Below, piece after piece: positions 1-11,066 of a DNA stretch of 64,000 nucleotides. The position numbers were made by a program, and so were the translations under genes. Each line of letters starts with the position of its first letter. Within the stretch, counting starts at the first letter, position 1. Source of the stretch: Ostrinia nubilalis (taxonomy: Eukaryota; Arthropoda; Insecta; Lepidoptera; Crambidae); contig NC_087110.1 of NCBI RefSeq assembly GCF_963855985.1, positions 7,803,001 to 7,867,000 of the forward strand, given 5' to 3'. The notes under the pieces were generated by a model, which saw nothing but the letters and a program-made list of their open reading frames with translations, was not told the DNA's origin and did not search any database.

Positions 1-760
1 CACAATGCAACAGTGATTGATGAATCGAGTCAACGATTCGATGCATCGATTCTGCCAAATCTATTCGATTCTTAGACGTGATTGATTCTTAACCCATTGT
101 TTGGGATGTCAAGATGGGTCTTTATTTGTGATCATACTTATTCCTACTTCCTATCCTGCCCTATATGGGATGGATGGATATTTATTATGTCTCTTACCCA
201 AAAAACTACTGAACTGATATTGATGAAATCTTACAGATTGTAATAGTACTTACTGCTTCCATCTTCGTTTAAAGTAATTATACTTTTTATTTAATTATTT
301 TGACGTTCATAAGACTGCTCAAGATTGATAAAATATTTTTGATTTGATTTGACATAAAGGACTTATGTATTTACAATTAAAATTGAGAACAACGAAATTC
401 AAACGTCGTTATAAGTTTTTTTTTTGTTACTACATAATAAAAGTCGCGTTTGAGTTAGCAATGTTAGTAATGTTAGCTTTAGCACATAAAGCATTAAGAT
501 AGGAGTACATACGAAGTCGATTCGTTCAAAAAATGTTCTCAAAGTTGCAAGCGCCAACGACTATAATAAAGGCTTAAAGAGAGTAATTTATGTCTGACTG
601 TACACAAACTCGCGCTGTTCTTTATAGCCAGGGACGTATTAAGGGCTGCGGAAGGGAGGCGTAAAAGATTGTAATTTCATCATCAGAGGTGGAATTATGT
701 AAAGCCATCGTAATATCGTAATAACGACTGCTTTACACAATTCCACATTCTGGTCACTTA
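1..760. other. AT-rich spacer, no gene seen
   Basis: Apart from the LINE tail at 300-352 I see no splice-bounded open frame, RNA gene or repeat structure here. The 54-bp start contains repeated GATTCGAT/CGATGCATCGATT words, probably simple-sequence decay. Confidence 0.4.
300..352 (+). repeat. Short LINE 3' tail fragment
   Basis: The stretch runs from GACGTTCATAAG through AATAAAATATTTT to a TTTGATTTGATTT tail. It resembles the copy at 16286-16345. A shared 3' end with a short simple tail fits a LINE 3' terminus; the clade is not identifiable. Confidence 0.35.
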
Positions 761-906
761 CGCCCGTATTCACAAACTATGCTTGCTTGTGTGAAGCAGC
801 AAATCGAACGCACAGCGTTGAATCGAGCTCTGTGATTGGTTCCTGTGTCACCCTGAGCGTCCACGCGCACTGTGAGACCTCATAGTAATGTTTGTGAATA
901 CGGGCG
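761..906. mobile_element. MITE-2 family, intact palindromic copy
   Basis: Terminal inverted repeats are CGCCCGTATTCACAAAC and its complement, and the element is flanked by TA on both sides. It is 146 bp and has no coding capacity. Further copies lie at 40578-40720 and 47796-47916. The TA flanks suggest a Tc1/mariner-type or TWA-targeting parent; the superfamily is not settled. Confidence 0.7.
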
Positions 907-1638
907 TAGCACGCGTTGGTGTGGTTAAAGCTTTAGTCTTTACTGCTGTTCTCTCCAATTTACCCACCCTTGCTGGTTGAGGAGTCCATTGTAAGCATAT
1001 ACGTCTTTAATGGTATGACAGGACCACCAACACATTTTCCGTGGATGTCGTAAGAAGACAAAATATCTGCCAAAATCAGTACCGTAATCAGTATCAGTTT
1101 TTTTTTCACAAATATTTATGTAGCAAAGTAATAAAACACCGTGATATTTTATTATGTGAAGATAATGAACACAACACAGAACATTGCAAACATCTTGTCC
1201 AAGACGTTTTCTACCCTACATCGGCGTATACTAAGTAATTCCAACTTGGATGTAGGTCACCTTAGCGAAGTGATTCAATTGTTAAGTGGCTCATAAACTA
1301 AGTTTGGCGTTCACGGCATACCATTCACGACACAGCCAATCAAGATGGCGATGATCATTGTCTTGATAGAAAGGGTAACTAGAGCGGTGTTTTATTTTAA
1401 ATTTCGGATACCCAACTTGGGTATCCTTGGTTGGTTAACGAAGAAAACGACAGTAAACGTTGTCTAGAAGAGACCGCTTCCTTGCGATAAGTTTTCCTAA
1501 ATCGGGCCGCCATTTTAGTATTTTTTTTTTGTATTAATCTCTGTTTTTAAGTCGTATTAAGTGTATTCTATCTACATTCTAAGCCTAAAATTTAACTAGG
1601 TATTCGCTAATTATAAAAATTGCATCCTACGTTTTCCT
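907..1638. other. Spacer without a recognised gene
   Basis: A 65-codon frame at 1041-1238 has no splice context, domain or composition that supports it. No repeat was recognised. Confidence 0.4.
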
Positions 1639-1707
1639 GCTACCTTTAAGGGGACGTCTGTCCACCTTGTAGGTGGAGTCCTCACACGCTGTGACCTCCA
1701 TTCCAGA
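1639..1707 (-). mobile_element. RTE-A LINE fragment
   Basis: An eroded piece of the region matching the GTCCACCTTGTGGGTGGACG part of RTE-A, read on the minus strand. It abuts repeat R at 1708. Confidence 0.5.
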
Positions 1708-1800
1708 ACTAGTTGGGTTTCTATTGCCGGTCAAGCTGTAGATTCTGGCTACACAGGAGTTGCAACAGTGGGAATGAGAGGTGGGAATATTCCCGTAAAT
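1708..1800 (+). repeat. Interspersed repeat R
   Basis: It contains the words GGTCAAGCTGTAGATTCTGG and CTACACAGGAGTTGCAAC, which recur at 3652-3823, 13303-13384, 28088-28215 and 39009-39190. It is an unclassified dispersed family; no terminal repeats or coding frame are visible. Confidence 0.6.
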
Positions 1801-1999
1801 CTCTCAAAATAAGGTCTGAATCCATCCCTGTATTTTTTCAAGAAAATGAGCGAGCATTAGAATGCGCAAAAGTCTAGACCGGCTACGTGACGACGGGAAA
1901 TATAGGATTTCTCCTCCCGACGTGTTTCGCCATTCCTTTGAGTTTTAAATAATTACTGACGGAGTCACGAATGGAAATGTATAGAAGCGTAAAAAGAGG

Positions 2000-2372
2000 T
2001 AAAGGGCAGGGCACATAGCACGCAGAACTGACGGCCGATGGAGCAGCAAAATACTGGAATATAAGCCATGTAAGGTAAACGCCTCCCCCAAGGTTTTCCA
2101 TAACGACCGGTCCTGCGCTGCCCGCATCCAGGTTCTTTCTGCGACCTTCACCAGATCGTCAGATCTTCACCAGTAATGGACGTCATTTGGCTGAAACGAA
2201 CGAAGGTAAACGCAGCGTGGGACCATAACCATGACCATGTGGTAGGAAGTCCCGTAAGGTAGATGACCTAATAAAGGTTGCAGAAAGGCGCTGGATGCGG
2301 GTCGCTTCCAACCGGTCAGTCTGGAAATTATTGAGAGAGGTCCATGTTCAGCAGTAGGCTGAAATGATGATG
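2000..2372 (+). mobile_element. RTE-A LINE 3' end, interrupted
   Basis: RTE-A here means the commonest repeat of the window: a 5'-truncated 3' end whose frame encodes the C-terminus of an RTE-clade endonuclease/reverse-transcriptase polyprotein (WQWAGHIVRRTNGRW, GRPPTRWTDDLIKV, QQWTSYG). It ends in a GATGAT simple tail. This copy is split by the RTE-B insertion at 2083-2202 and resumes at 2203. It is not functional. Confidence 0.8.
2083..2202. mobile_element. RTE-B insertion with 5' inversion
   Basis: RTE-B is a sister subfamily with the tail GAACGAAC instead of GATGAT. This 120-bp copy has an inner segment in minus orientation (about 2083-2165) joined to its 3' end in plus orientation (about 2170-2202). 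It is bounded by the 11-bp direct repeat AAGGTAAACGC at 2072-2082 and 2203-2213. The inversion-plus-duplication structure is typical of twin-primed LINE insertion. Confidence 0.8.
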
Positions 2373-2449
2373 GTGGTATAAAACGCTGGGGTTGGAGTTA
2401 GTTCTCAATAACCTACTATTATCACAATAAAATCGCGTGGTTACAGGCT

Positions 2450-2571
2450 AAGGGTAAGTTGAACCATCTTACTCTAACTTTGACAAACGTCAAAAATTTT
2501 CAAACTCCATACTAAAAACACCGGTTATCGTTGTAGTTACGGTCAAAGTTAGGAGTGGCAACTCAGCCTAA
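2450..2571. mobile_element. MITE-1 family copy
   Basis: A palindromic element with ends related to TTAGGCTGAGTTGCACC and an inner CTTTGACAAACGTCAA / ACGGTCAAAGTTA arrangement. It is about 120 bp and non-coding. Sister copies lie at 9439, 14668, 52174, 58112 and 62814. Confidence 0.75.
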
Positions 2572-2575
2572 GTTA

Positions 2576-3299
2576 CAGTAAGATGTCACTGAGTTTAGTA
2601 ATGACAAACTTTTTCTATTTCTATGCTTTTTAGCTCTCTTCTTAGAAGTAACTCGACATGAAATGAAGTAGGGGTAGGTAAGAGTCTGCAGTCCTTTGTT
2701 AACTGTTGTAATCAATTTTCTTTGCAAACTACCTGCTACTTACCCTCAGTTTTGAATTAAGATTTAGAAGCACGGGTTTAATAGGAACCTCTTCGTTTTA
2801 TGGGGTTTAGCAATTTTAAAGCGAGTTGCATCGTTGAATAATTTTAAATTTAACTTCTTACAGACTTTTTTTTATTAACACTAGAGTACACGCGTGGCCT
2901 ACTAGAGTAGACCAGGGTAACATTTTACGCTATAACTTTTTAAGAACTTGCGCCAGAGAGCTGGCATTCCAGGAAAGCCTCGTTGACTAAATTGTCAATA
3001 AGCCAGTATAGCTTGGGTCACTAGGCGTCTACACACTTTTCTAAAACTGGCCGTCAAAACTGCGGGTCTACTCAAAAGCCCGAAATCAATCACGAAAAAA
3101 ATTATGGAAGACTTGCAAAAAATGGATTTACCCCATGTAGGTACCAGGCAGTAGAAAGTCTTGAATACTATGACAGATAAAAAAACATATCATATTTTTT
3201 CAGTATTTTTCTTTTTGCTAACATGGATCTCAGAGTGCAATTTTGGTCCAAAAAATTTACAACTTTTTAATCTGTTTATAATGTTTTATCCCAACTATT
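2576..3299. other. Spacer, no gene seen
   Basis: AT-rich sequence with no supported reading frame or recognised repeat before the hairpin at 3300. Confidence 0.4.
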
Positions 3300-3367
3300 A
3301 GTTCTTTTATAATGAAAGTTTCTTTGTATAACTATTTATACAAAGAAACTTTCATTATAAAAGAACT
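3300..3367. repeat. Perfect 31-bp hairpin, 6-nt loop
   Basis: Positions 3300-3330 are the exact reverse complement of 3337-3367, with loop ACTATT between. No mismatch is present in the 31-bp stem. It lies outside any recognised transposon. It could be a recent template-switch inversion or a hairpin RNA source; the sequence alone does not decide. Confidence 0.9.
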
Positions 3368-3651
3368 GTAATGAACACTTTTATCATTTACATAATAATT
3401 ATAATTCATAATTGTTTACAAACTGATTTACAGTGATTTTAAATTGGCTTACCAGAGTAGGCCGCGCGTGTATTGGTGTAAAAAAAGGGGCGCGTGTACT
3501 GCAGTGTTAAGAAAACGATTACGTTATGAACTTAAAGCTATTACTTTGAGGACTTATAGCAATGACTTTAAAGTTTTTAACTCAATTAAGCAATCAAATT
3601 GTTGTATTGAAAGTAAAGACAACTATTTATTTAGATTCACAGCACGTGACT

Positions 3652-3823
3652 ATTCCCACCTCTCGTTCCCACCGCTGCAACTCCAGGATCTACGGCTTGA
3701 CCGCCAAAAAACCCAACCAGTGAAGGTCAAGTTTGTCCTGGAGAAAGTTAAACTGTCATTGGACCCGCAAAGAAATTATTGAGAAGAACATAGGAGTTTG
3801 AAGTTAAGGTTCAACTTCCCTTC
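3652..3823 (-). repeat. Interspersed repeat R, long copy
   Basis: It aligns with 39009-39190 over its length, including the distal GAAATTATTGAGAAGAACAT region. It explains most of the 112-codon plus-strand frame at 3444-3782, which is therefore not a gene. Confidence 0.65.
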
Positions 3824-4472
3824 AGTGAAAAGCAAATAATAGGTGACAAACAAAGCTTTAGTAACCTTTATGAAAAGATATACACCATGGACAATAAACA
3901 TCAATAAAGGGGACCTATCTTATGAGAGGTGACAAAATAAAATGTATTCACAGTAATAAACCAAAAAGGGTAATAAAACCAGCAAATACAGCCTTTCTGT
4001 GACAATGGTAACTAACAAAATGTATCTACCAGATAGTTTCCACTTTTTCCCATGTTGCTCATTCGAATTAGCTCCAAACTTTTAGGGCATCCTTTAGTCC
4101 GCTAGTTCATATACAGGATGAATTTATGTACGAACCGAAAAACTGCCAGCAAATTATTCATGTAAACGAATGCGTACGCCGCACAAATTATGCCGTAGTG
4201 TTGTTCGTCAATGAGCACTCAAATGTTGCGATTGTATCGATGTCGACGTTGATATTTATGAGCAGTAAGCACAACGAGTATTCTACATCTTTTTAACGTG
4301 CATTGCTAAGGAATGGAATGCTCTGCCAGCATCTGTGATCCCGAAACTATAAACTTTCCCTAAGACTTTCAAGCTACGATGGAATTGGAATCATTTGGGC
4401 AATTTAAGCTTGCTCCGTCATGGATCGCATATGTACCCAAATAAGTGAGAATAATACCAAGAGAGACTGGAG
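3824..4472. other. Spacer, no gene seen
   Basis: No supported coding, RNA or repeat feature was found between repeat R and the RTE-B copy. Confidence 0.4.
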
Positions 4473-4661
4473 CACGGCCTCCCCTAAGGAGTTCCACAAC
4501 CCCCGAGTCAGCGCTACTCGCAGATGCACCTAGAACTAGATAGGTGCTTCTCGCGACCTTCACTAGATCGTCGGTCTATTTAGTGGGAGGCCAAGCTACG
4601 TCTACGTACGCGAGCCTTTGGCCGTCTGGTCGCCACTCGAGAAGGTTTTTGCCCCAACAGA
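4473..4661 (-). mobile_element. RTE-B LINE fragment
   Basis: Diverged from other copies, but GCGACCTTCACTAGATCGTC and GGTCGCCACTCGAGAAGG are diagnostic. It lacks the 3' tail. Confidence 0.65.
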
Positions 4662-5042
4662 GCCGATTAATATCGATATGAAATTACGCACCACTCGACA
4701 ACACTAATGAAGTTCGGACCTTTTGGTATGTAACGAATTCACAACAAGGGATTTAAAATTCAAATCGAGATAGGCTTAGAAAGCCCCGGCTGTAAACAAT
4801 ATCGAATTAATTTTTGTTTTGTTTTCGAGATCATGGATCACTGGGCATCGATCGGAAAATCTGAATATTGGAGGAATTTATTACATTTTAATAGAGTTCA
4901 CAATGGCATATCATGTTAAATAGATATACTTTTGTTAAGCTGATATAAAAGGAACCAACGCTAGAATCTGTCTCTTATATCTTGGGTCCAATCAAAGTAT
5001 AACTTTCTCCTGGGATAAACTTGGCCATTGTCCACCGACGAG

Positions 5043-5185
5043 GTAGACAGATGACCTCTTATAGGTAGCTGAAGGGAGCTGGATGCAGGTCGCTACCAAC
5101 CGGCCAATCTAGATGTGGGCGAGGCCTATGTTCAGCAGTGGACTTCCTGTGGGCTTTGGCTGAAATGATGAAGATGATGATGAAG
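5043..5185 (+). mobile_element. RTE-A LINE 3' end
   Basis: It has GGATGCAGGTCGCTACCAAC, then GTTCAGCAGTGGAC and an imperfect GATGAA/GATGAT tail. A fragment resembling repeat R lies just upstream (about 4986-5035). Confidence 0.75.
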
Positions 5186-5559
5186 TACTCAGCTTGTGTC
5201 AAACTCGAGGGTAGAAATAAACACATAACTCTGGTTTTCTGTCGAAACTGTGGTTGAAAAAGCGACACTTTATAGAAAGGTAGAAACCATTGTTTCTAAA
5301 TTAGATTGATAGATGAAAGCTACAACACCTACTCAAGGCCAGAAAAGAAGAAAAATATCTATTCATACTATTTATACAGCTTATTAAATATTAATCACGG
5401 CGAATACATATTCAACATCATTGTTGGTAACGTATACTACTCAGTTATACCATTAAACATTAATTTATTACTTACGTAAACCACAGCTAAAGTTTATGCA
5501 GTTGGCGCTCTAAATCTAACAGCGGAATTCCCAGAAAATTTGAAAATAGGATTTTCAAA

Positions 5560-5646
5560 GTGAACAGACGACCTCATAAAGGTAGCAGAAAAGAACTGGA
5601 AACTAACCGGTCAATTTGGAAATCATTGGCGGAGGCCTATCATGAT
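5560..5646 (+). mobile_element. RTE-A LINE fragment lacking its tail
   Basis: Matches from ACGACCTCATAAAGGTAGCA to GGAGGCCTAT, then breaks off. It is the first of three RTE-A pieces within 500 bp and the only one in plus orientation. Confidence 0.65.
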
Positions 5647-5675
5647 TATCAGATTTTTTGCAAAACGAACTTCGC

Positions 5676-5887
5676 AAATCATCATCATCATCATCTTTTC
5701 AGCCTCAGTACGTCAATCACTGAACATAGGCCTTGGAGTAGTTCAATGACTTCCACATCGCCTAGTTGGTAGCAGCCTGCATCCAACGCCTTCCTTCTTC
5801 CTTTATGAGGTCGTGTGTCTACCTTGTGAATGGACGTTCCACTCTGTGTTTTCCGGTACGTGGTTTCCACTGCAGAACCTTGTTGCT
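5676..5887 (-). mobile_element. RTE-A LINE 3' end
   Basis: Starts with an ATCATCATC tail and reads through GTCGTGTGTCTACCTTGTGA to CAGAACCTTGTTGCT. Overlapping 70- and 102-codon plus-strand frames here are antisense shadows. Confidence 0.75.
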
Positions 5888-5907
5888 ACATACAAGTATA
5901 CTACATA

Positions 5908-6043
5908 TTATCATCATCATCATCTCAGCCATAAGACGTCCACTGCTGAACATAGGCCTCCCCCAATTCTTTCCATGTAGCGTCTTCCTGCTTCCTGCTA
6001 CCTTTATGATGTCGTTGTTCCACCTTATGGGTGGACGTCCCAT
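5908..6043 (-). mobile_element. RTE-A LINE 3' end
   Basis: Starts with ATCATCATCATCATCTCAGC and ends after GGGTGGACGTCCCATA. It lies about 20 bp from the previous copy in the same orientation. Confidence 0.75.
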
Positions 6044-6434
6044 ACCTACTAAACAAAATACTACGGCGTCTTGAAGTATAAGTACTGCATCTTTCTCCAT
6101 TTGTGCTAACCACGATATAGACATTCAATTTGAATATTGTTTCGTAAACAGACCGTTATTTGGAGCAAATTAGAATCCTAATTGAATTTATATACCTACC
6201 TTTACTTTGTATAAAACGTTGTAATTAATTCCATGAACTTACCTCTATGTAAAAATAAATTAATTTGTTCAGGTTGACGTTTTCTGAGCAAACCAATTTG
6301 TTTGTTACAAAACACCAAATGATATTTATTTGGACTTAAGTAAAAATTTCCAGGTATTTATAATAATATCTTATTTTCAAAGTGAATTCTTTGGAAGATG
6401 TTACAATAAAATATTATACGATAAGTTTGTACGG

Positions 6435-6638
6435 TACGGCAAGGTTCTGGAGTGGAGGCCGCGTACCGGAAAACGCAGCGTGGGACGTCCACCCACAAGG
6501 TGGACCGACGACATCATAAAGGTAGCAGGAAAGCGCTGGATGCAATCCGCTACCAACCGGGTTACATGGAAAGCATTGGGGAGACCTATGTTCAGCAGTG
6601 GACGTCCTATGGCTGAGATGATGATGATGATGATGATA
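6435..6638 (+). mobile_element. RTE-A LINE insertion with clean target duplication
   Basis: A well-preserved 3' end with a GATGATGATGATGATGAT tail. It is flanked by the 12-bp direct repeat AAGTTTGTACGG at 6423-6434 and 6639-6650. The clean duplication and low decay suggest a relatively recent insertion. The 150-codon frame at 6330-6782 is chance read-through. Confidence 0.85.
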
Positions 6639-7224
6639 AAGTTTGTACGGAACCCTCATTGCGCGAGTTACATACTCGCACTGCGGTTGTTCTTTATCAT
6701 AGTCATAGTTATTTATTCCATAAAGAATAACATCGTATTGGAAACTAAGATATTCAAAGTTTCTGAGAGCATAACTCAATAAGAAAAGTTTGGGTTTGGA
6801 TATTCGGGCTCAATTGTTATTTCAATCATTCAGAAGTGTGTTAAATACATAATGAACTTTATAGACTTTCGGAAAGTGGAAAGCTAGGTTCGTAAGTTCA
6901 AACAAGCCATTAGAGTGGAATTGCTTTGTCTGGGATCGTGAATTATAGAGTCACACATTTGGGTCCCTTGTGATCTCTGAGTAGTTTAATTAACTTAAGA
7001 AAGTCACACTCATACGGTAATAATAAATGTAGTTAAGTAATACCGTTTACTGTGACATTGAGTTTTAGAGGTCAATATCCTTAAGATATTTTCAAATGTG
7101 TTATATTTTTTTAACGTGATGCGCAGTTCCATTGAAAGAAAGATAGAAAGATACATTTATTACAACGGATATATATCTATTGGCTTTTATACATTGGCTT
7201 TTTCTTAATAAACATCTTTTTAAT

Positions 7225-7440
7225 GATAGTCCAAGTCAAAGTCAAAATTTCTTTATTTGTTTAGACTAATAAATAGTTCTTACAAATCGTCATTTTGCTC
7301 TTAAGGAACCTCTACATGTCTCATAATCTTTTTACCCTACCAGCGCCTCGAGACCAACATTTGACAAGTGCTGAGAAGAAGCGCCGCAACAAACTCAGTC
7401 ACCACTGTCTGCCGGTTAATATAAATAAATAGAAATAGTA
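7225..7440 (-). mobile_element. LINE 3' end with ACTTTG tail
   Basis: On the minus strand it has CACTTGTCAAATGTTGG and AATAAAGAAATTTTGACTTT, then a repeated GACTTT tail. A partial relative lies at 31920-32010. The 3' tail structure fits a non-LTR element, probably CR1/Jockey-like; no coding part is retained. Confidence 0.55.
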
Positions 7441-7976
7441 GTAGTAGGTACATTCGATTCAGGAGCAGTTCACTGAATTTACCATGCATTCTTGTATGGT
7501 GTATCTTATAAGAATAGGTATACAAAATTGCGTGGTATATTAAACAAGGTAGTGACGTGCTAATATCTAGACTTACATATTAAGATACTAGTAGAAATGA
7601 CTCGCATACATAAATTTGAATAACTTGGATTGACCAGTCCCGGAAAGCAGCGCCTGTTCACAGACATGACGAGTGAACCAGCCATCGCTTCACTCGACCA
7701 TATTAGAGGGAACGTAACGACCCGCTTCACTTTTTCACTCACTTCAGTTTTCGGTTGTTCAGCTTTAAGTACCAATTTTTCTCTGAACTAAAAGAAAAAC
7801 CTATATATACTTCGCTAAGTTAAATTTAATAGCCAAGAAATTAATTATTTTTGAGATAGAGAAAATCTAAGTTCAATATCTAGTTGAAGTAGGCTAAAAA
7901 AATTATAATACCGCTTTGAAATGGTTCTTGATTTTTATTTATTTAACTGTAATTGGATTGGATTCAGGTAAGTTAG

Positions 7977-8012
7977 ATCGATACTGATGCCAAAAATGCA
8001 ATCAGTAAAATT

Positions 8013-8055
<43 letters not shown>

Positions 8056-8367
8056 GCCTGTCTGTCTGTCTGTCTGTCTGTCTGTATGTTCCTTAAAGAA
8101 ACAAAAACTACTCGACGGATTTTAACGAAACTTGGTACAATTATTCTTCATACTCCAGGACAGGTTATAGTAGGTATACTTAGGAATTCCCACGGGATGA
8201 AAAATCTAAACCGCTTAAGTTAGACGCTTGAAATTTGGCATGCAGGTACCTCAGTAAACTTAAAGCTTAGTTACAACAGGATATTGCAAAATTCCCACGG
8301 GAACGGGAGTTAGCGGGAAAAAACATTTGTATGAAAAAATCGAATCCGCGTAAGATAGTGCCGCTAG
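7977..8367 (+). mobile_element. Non-autonomous Helitron, 5'-truncated
   Basis: Same family as 24180-25242 and 56570-57067 (shared ACTGATGCCAAAAATGCAAT and ACTACTCGACGGATTTTAAC). It ends with CCGCTAG before T, the family 3' end. It includes a GTCT array at about 8017-8088, whose translation gives a spurious CLSVCLSV frame. Confidence 0.75.
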
Positions 8368-9438
8368 TTTTAAATAAATTATTTCTGTTATGCGGCTAAA
8401 TGCAAACCATTTTATAAAAGCAAGTCTAAAAGACTTCAATGTTTACCTAAACTATTGTTTTTGTACGAGTAGTATGTTACGTTTTACTAAAATAAAGCCT
8501 TACATGTATTTATTATGTATAGGTACTTTATGTTTATACTAATAAAGACGCATTCTCAAATACCCAGGCAGAAATATTACTGGATTCGTTTTGATTAATA
8601 TACCCGCAATCCGCAGGCGCCCGCGGCGTTTTTTCAAAGTCCTACCCTATCAGGGTTGCCGACGAACCGGTTTTGTATTTCCGGATTTCAAGGGGAATTT
8701 TCCGGTTTTTTGACGGGTCTACTTTGTTGACGGACCGCGTCGGCTGAACACAGATCGAAAGATAAACTCTGCGTGCCGGTTTTTTAGATGATTTGTCAGT
8801 GAAGAGGCGAAGGATTTACAAAAATCCATCTTCGCTTTTTATTCAAGCAACATTTTCATTGACAACTTATTTTAATTATACTTTAAGGAATTATCTAAAA
8901 ATTACAATCTCACGTGTCACAGTGTTTGTTAACAAACTTGACCGATTTTTCGATTTTTTGATCGTAGAATTTCAATATTTTCATTCTGTCATATCAAGTG
9001 AAAACATTGCTTGTGAGAAACATTTTGTGTATCATAATGAGGTTTAAGTAATGAGTATTTGTATTTTATAGAATCTATGGCAGGAAAATGTAATAAATAA
9101 TCATCATTTCAAGAAGTGCAATACATTTATTATAACACTGTCTTATATTATTATTGTCCTTTCTATGCCTTGTTTTCTTTTTTTTTTCAATGTTTGTTTA
9201 TTGTTAAAATTCATAATTGAAAGCCCTGCCAAACGGAAATATTACGCGACGAAATAAAATAAGCCCCGACCTCCGTCGGCGGTCGTAATTATTTATGGCT
9301 CGCGCACTCGGCCGCGTATTCATCATGTTTTGACAATTTAAAATCGTATCACTTTTTTTTAAAAGGAACCCCTTTTAAAGATACATTTTTAATCTTTTAA
9401 TTTGAGTAATGTGAAATGTTTTGAGTTTTTATTGTAAC
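8368..9438. other. Spacer, no supported gene
   Basis: An 84-codon frame at 8793-9047 is AT-rich and has no recognisable domain or splice sites. CAGGGTTGCC at about 8652 looks like a degraded hAT-type end without a partner. Confidence 0.35.
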
Positions 9439-9554
9439 TAAGGCTCGGTTGCACCATCTTCTTTAACTTTGACAAACGTCAATAATCTGTCAAAATCCAT
9501 ACAAAAACACCGGTTATAGTTACGGTCAAAGTTAGGTAGTGCAACTCAGCCTAA
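9439..9554. mobile_element. MITE-1 family copy
   Basis: Left end TAAGGCTCGGTTGCACC and right end GCAACTCAGCCTAA, with the family interior. It directly abuts another palindromic element at 9556. Confidence 0.75.
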
Positions 9555-9555
9555 G

Positions 9556-9809
9556 TAGGAGGGGAGACCGAGGAGAATTGTGACATTGTCGAATGTTTGT
9601 TTTTTAAAACCTATTAACTATCAGTGAGCTTGCAACACGTAGGCTCTTGCGTATCGAGCTAACAAATACGTGAGCTTGCACGTATTTGTTAGCTCGAGAC
9701 TTGAACTAAAAACGCGTACTCTTACGAGCTTGCTAGTAGTTAGTAAGTTCTAAAAAACCGGCAATGTCATAACTCATCTCTGTTGCAACTTACCTCAGTC
9801 TCCCCTACC
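9556..9809. mobile_element. MITE with GTAGGGGAG-type ends
   Basis: The left end GTAGGAGGGGAGACCGAGG is mirrored by CTCAGTCTCCCCTACC at the right, with GTGACATTG / CAATGTCA inside. A perfect 17-bp hairpin with a 6-nt loop (stems 9656-9672 and 9679-9695) sits in the middle. A related single end is at 15645-15690. Confidence 0.6.
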
Positions 9810-10518
9810 TATATGTACCTTTTCTTTTTTCTTCCTTTCAATTGACACCAAATATTTTAAAACAAACTAGGTATACATTAGTCTTTAGGTACTAGCTAGA
9901 GAATTAAAAGTACAAATTAAGGCAAATACTGCGACTGTGGATACAATTAGCATCTAAAATGTACTATGATATTATGTTATGCTCTTGAGTACATTTTGTA
10001 AGCGCTCCTGAAACTGAAAAACTCAACGAAACAATAATTTCACTTAATATAATGTAAATTTGAACCATTTTCGTGAATTCTCCGTACAAATATAAATTCA
10101 CGTAATAAATGCAGCTGGAATTCCCCAAACGTTGGGTTTAATTAAGAAAATCCTGTCGCTTGCACCACTGTGCTAACGAAAGGGTTCTATTCTCACATTT
10201 CTTCGAAATGTAGTCTTCAAGCTTCATCCGAATAGGTTTTAACCTCGTATTTAGTAAGGGACGGAGCAGACTTACTTTTAGCATAGATGGTTTTGCGACT
10301 GTATCTGTATCGTTTATTATATCGGTTTTTAGTGAGTCTGTTATTCAATTTAAGATTGATCAAAATGTCACGTTTTATAGGTTATAACTCAGTCAGTGCC
10401 TGAGGTATGGGAGAGGGGCGGGAGGGGTGACTGACATAATTATGACATGACAGAACATACAAATCTCAAGGAGGTCAGAAGTCTCGCTGATGTTTGACGT
10501 TACGTTTGAGGAGCTTTA
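9810..10518. other. Spacer, no gene seen
   Basis: No supported feature between the MITE and the Jockey-like fragment. Confidence 0.35.
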
Positions 10519-11066
10519 ATCTGGGGAAACTCTGTACATAGGGATAAGGCATTTATTATGCAAAAGAAATGTATTCGAGCTATTTTTGGACTACAACAAA
10601 TAGACTCCTGTCGTCCCTTTTTTAGAAAATATAATCTGTTAACTTTACCTTGCCTTTACATTTTTGACTGTTGTTTATTTGTCCAACAGAATCAAGACTT
10701 GTTTATTCAGAAATTTCAAATTTCAAATCGAAACCTACGCTCTGTATACAGAAATAAACTAGTAAGGCCTCAGACAAAATTAACACTAGCATCAAGGAAT
10801 GCTTTTATTATGTGTATAAAAATATATAATAAACTACCAGACGATTTTAAAGAACTAAAATTCTCAAAATTTAGAAATGTTATTAAAGAATGGTTAACTA
10901 AAAAATGTTTTTATAGTGTACAAGAATACCTAGATTATAAATAAATATATAAAAATTAAAAATGTGTATACGCCTGAAAGGGTAGGATCAAGTGATACTC
11001 TGTAATTAATTTAAGATCTTTCTGTAACCTTGTTTCTATACACAATAAAGAACTTACTTACTTACA
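10519..11066 (+). mobile_element. Jockey-like LINE, C-terminal RT fragment
   Basis: An open frame runs from about 10519 to the stop at 10944. It begins IWGNSVHRDKAFIMQKKCIR and continues with IRAIFGL, SCRPFFRKYNLLTLPCLYIF, a YNKLPDDFK segment, and ends FYSVQEYLDYK. This pattern is the C-terminal end of Jockey-clade reverse transcriptases, downstream of the catalytic domain, so the piece is inactive. A 3' UTR follows, with CACAATAAAGAA and a TTAC repeat tail. The element is strongly 5'-truncated, but the retained frame has no stop, which suggests limited age. Confidence 0.8.

Noticed and set aside
3444..3782. 112-codon plus-strand frame
   Set aside because: Its second half is repeat R in antisense, and the first half has no support.
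6330..6782. 150-codon plus-strand frame
   Set aside because: It runs through an RTE-A insertion bounded by a 12-bp target duplication; the flanking residues are chance.
7987..8223. CLSVCLSV-type frame, also on the minus strand at 24931-25149
   Set aside because: It is the GTCT microsatellite of a Helitron family.
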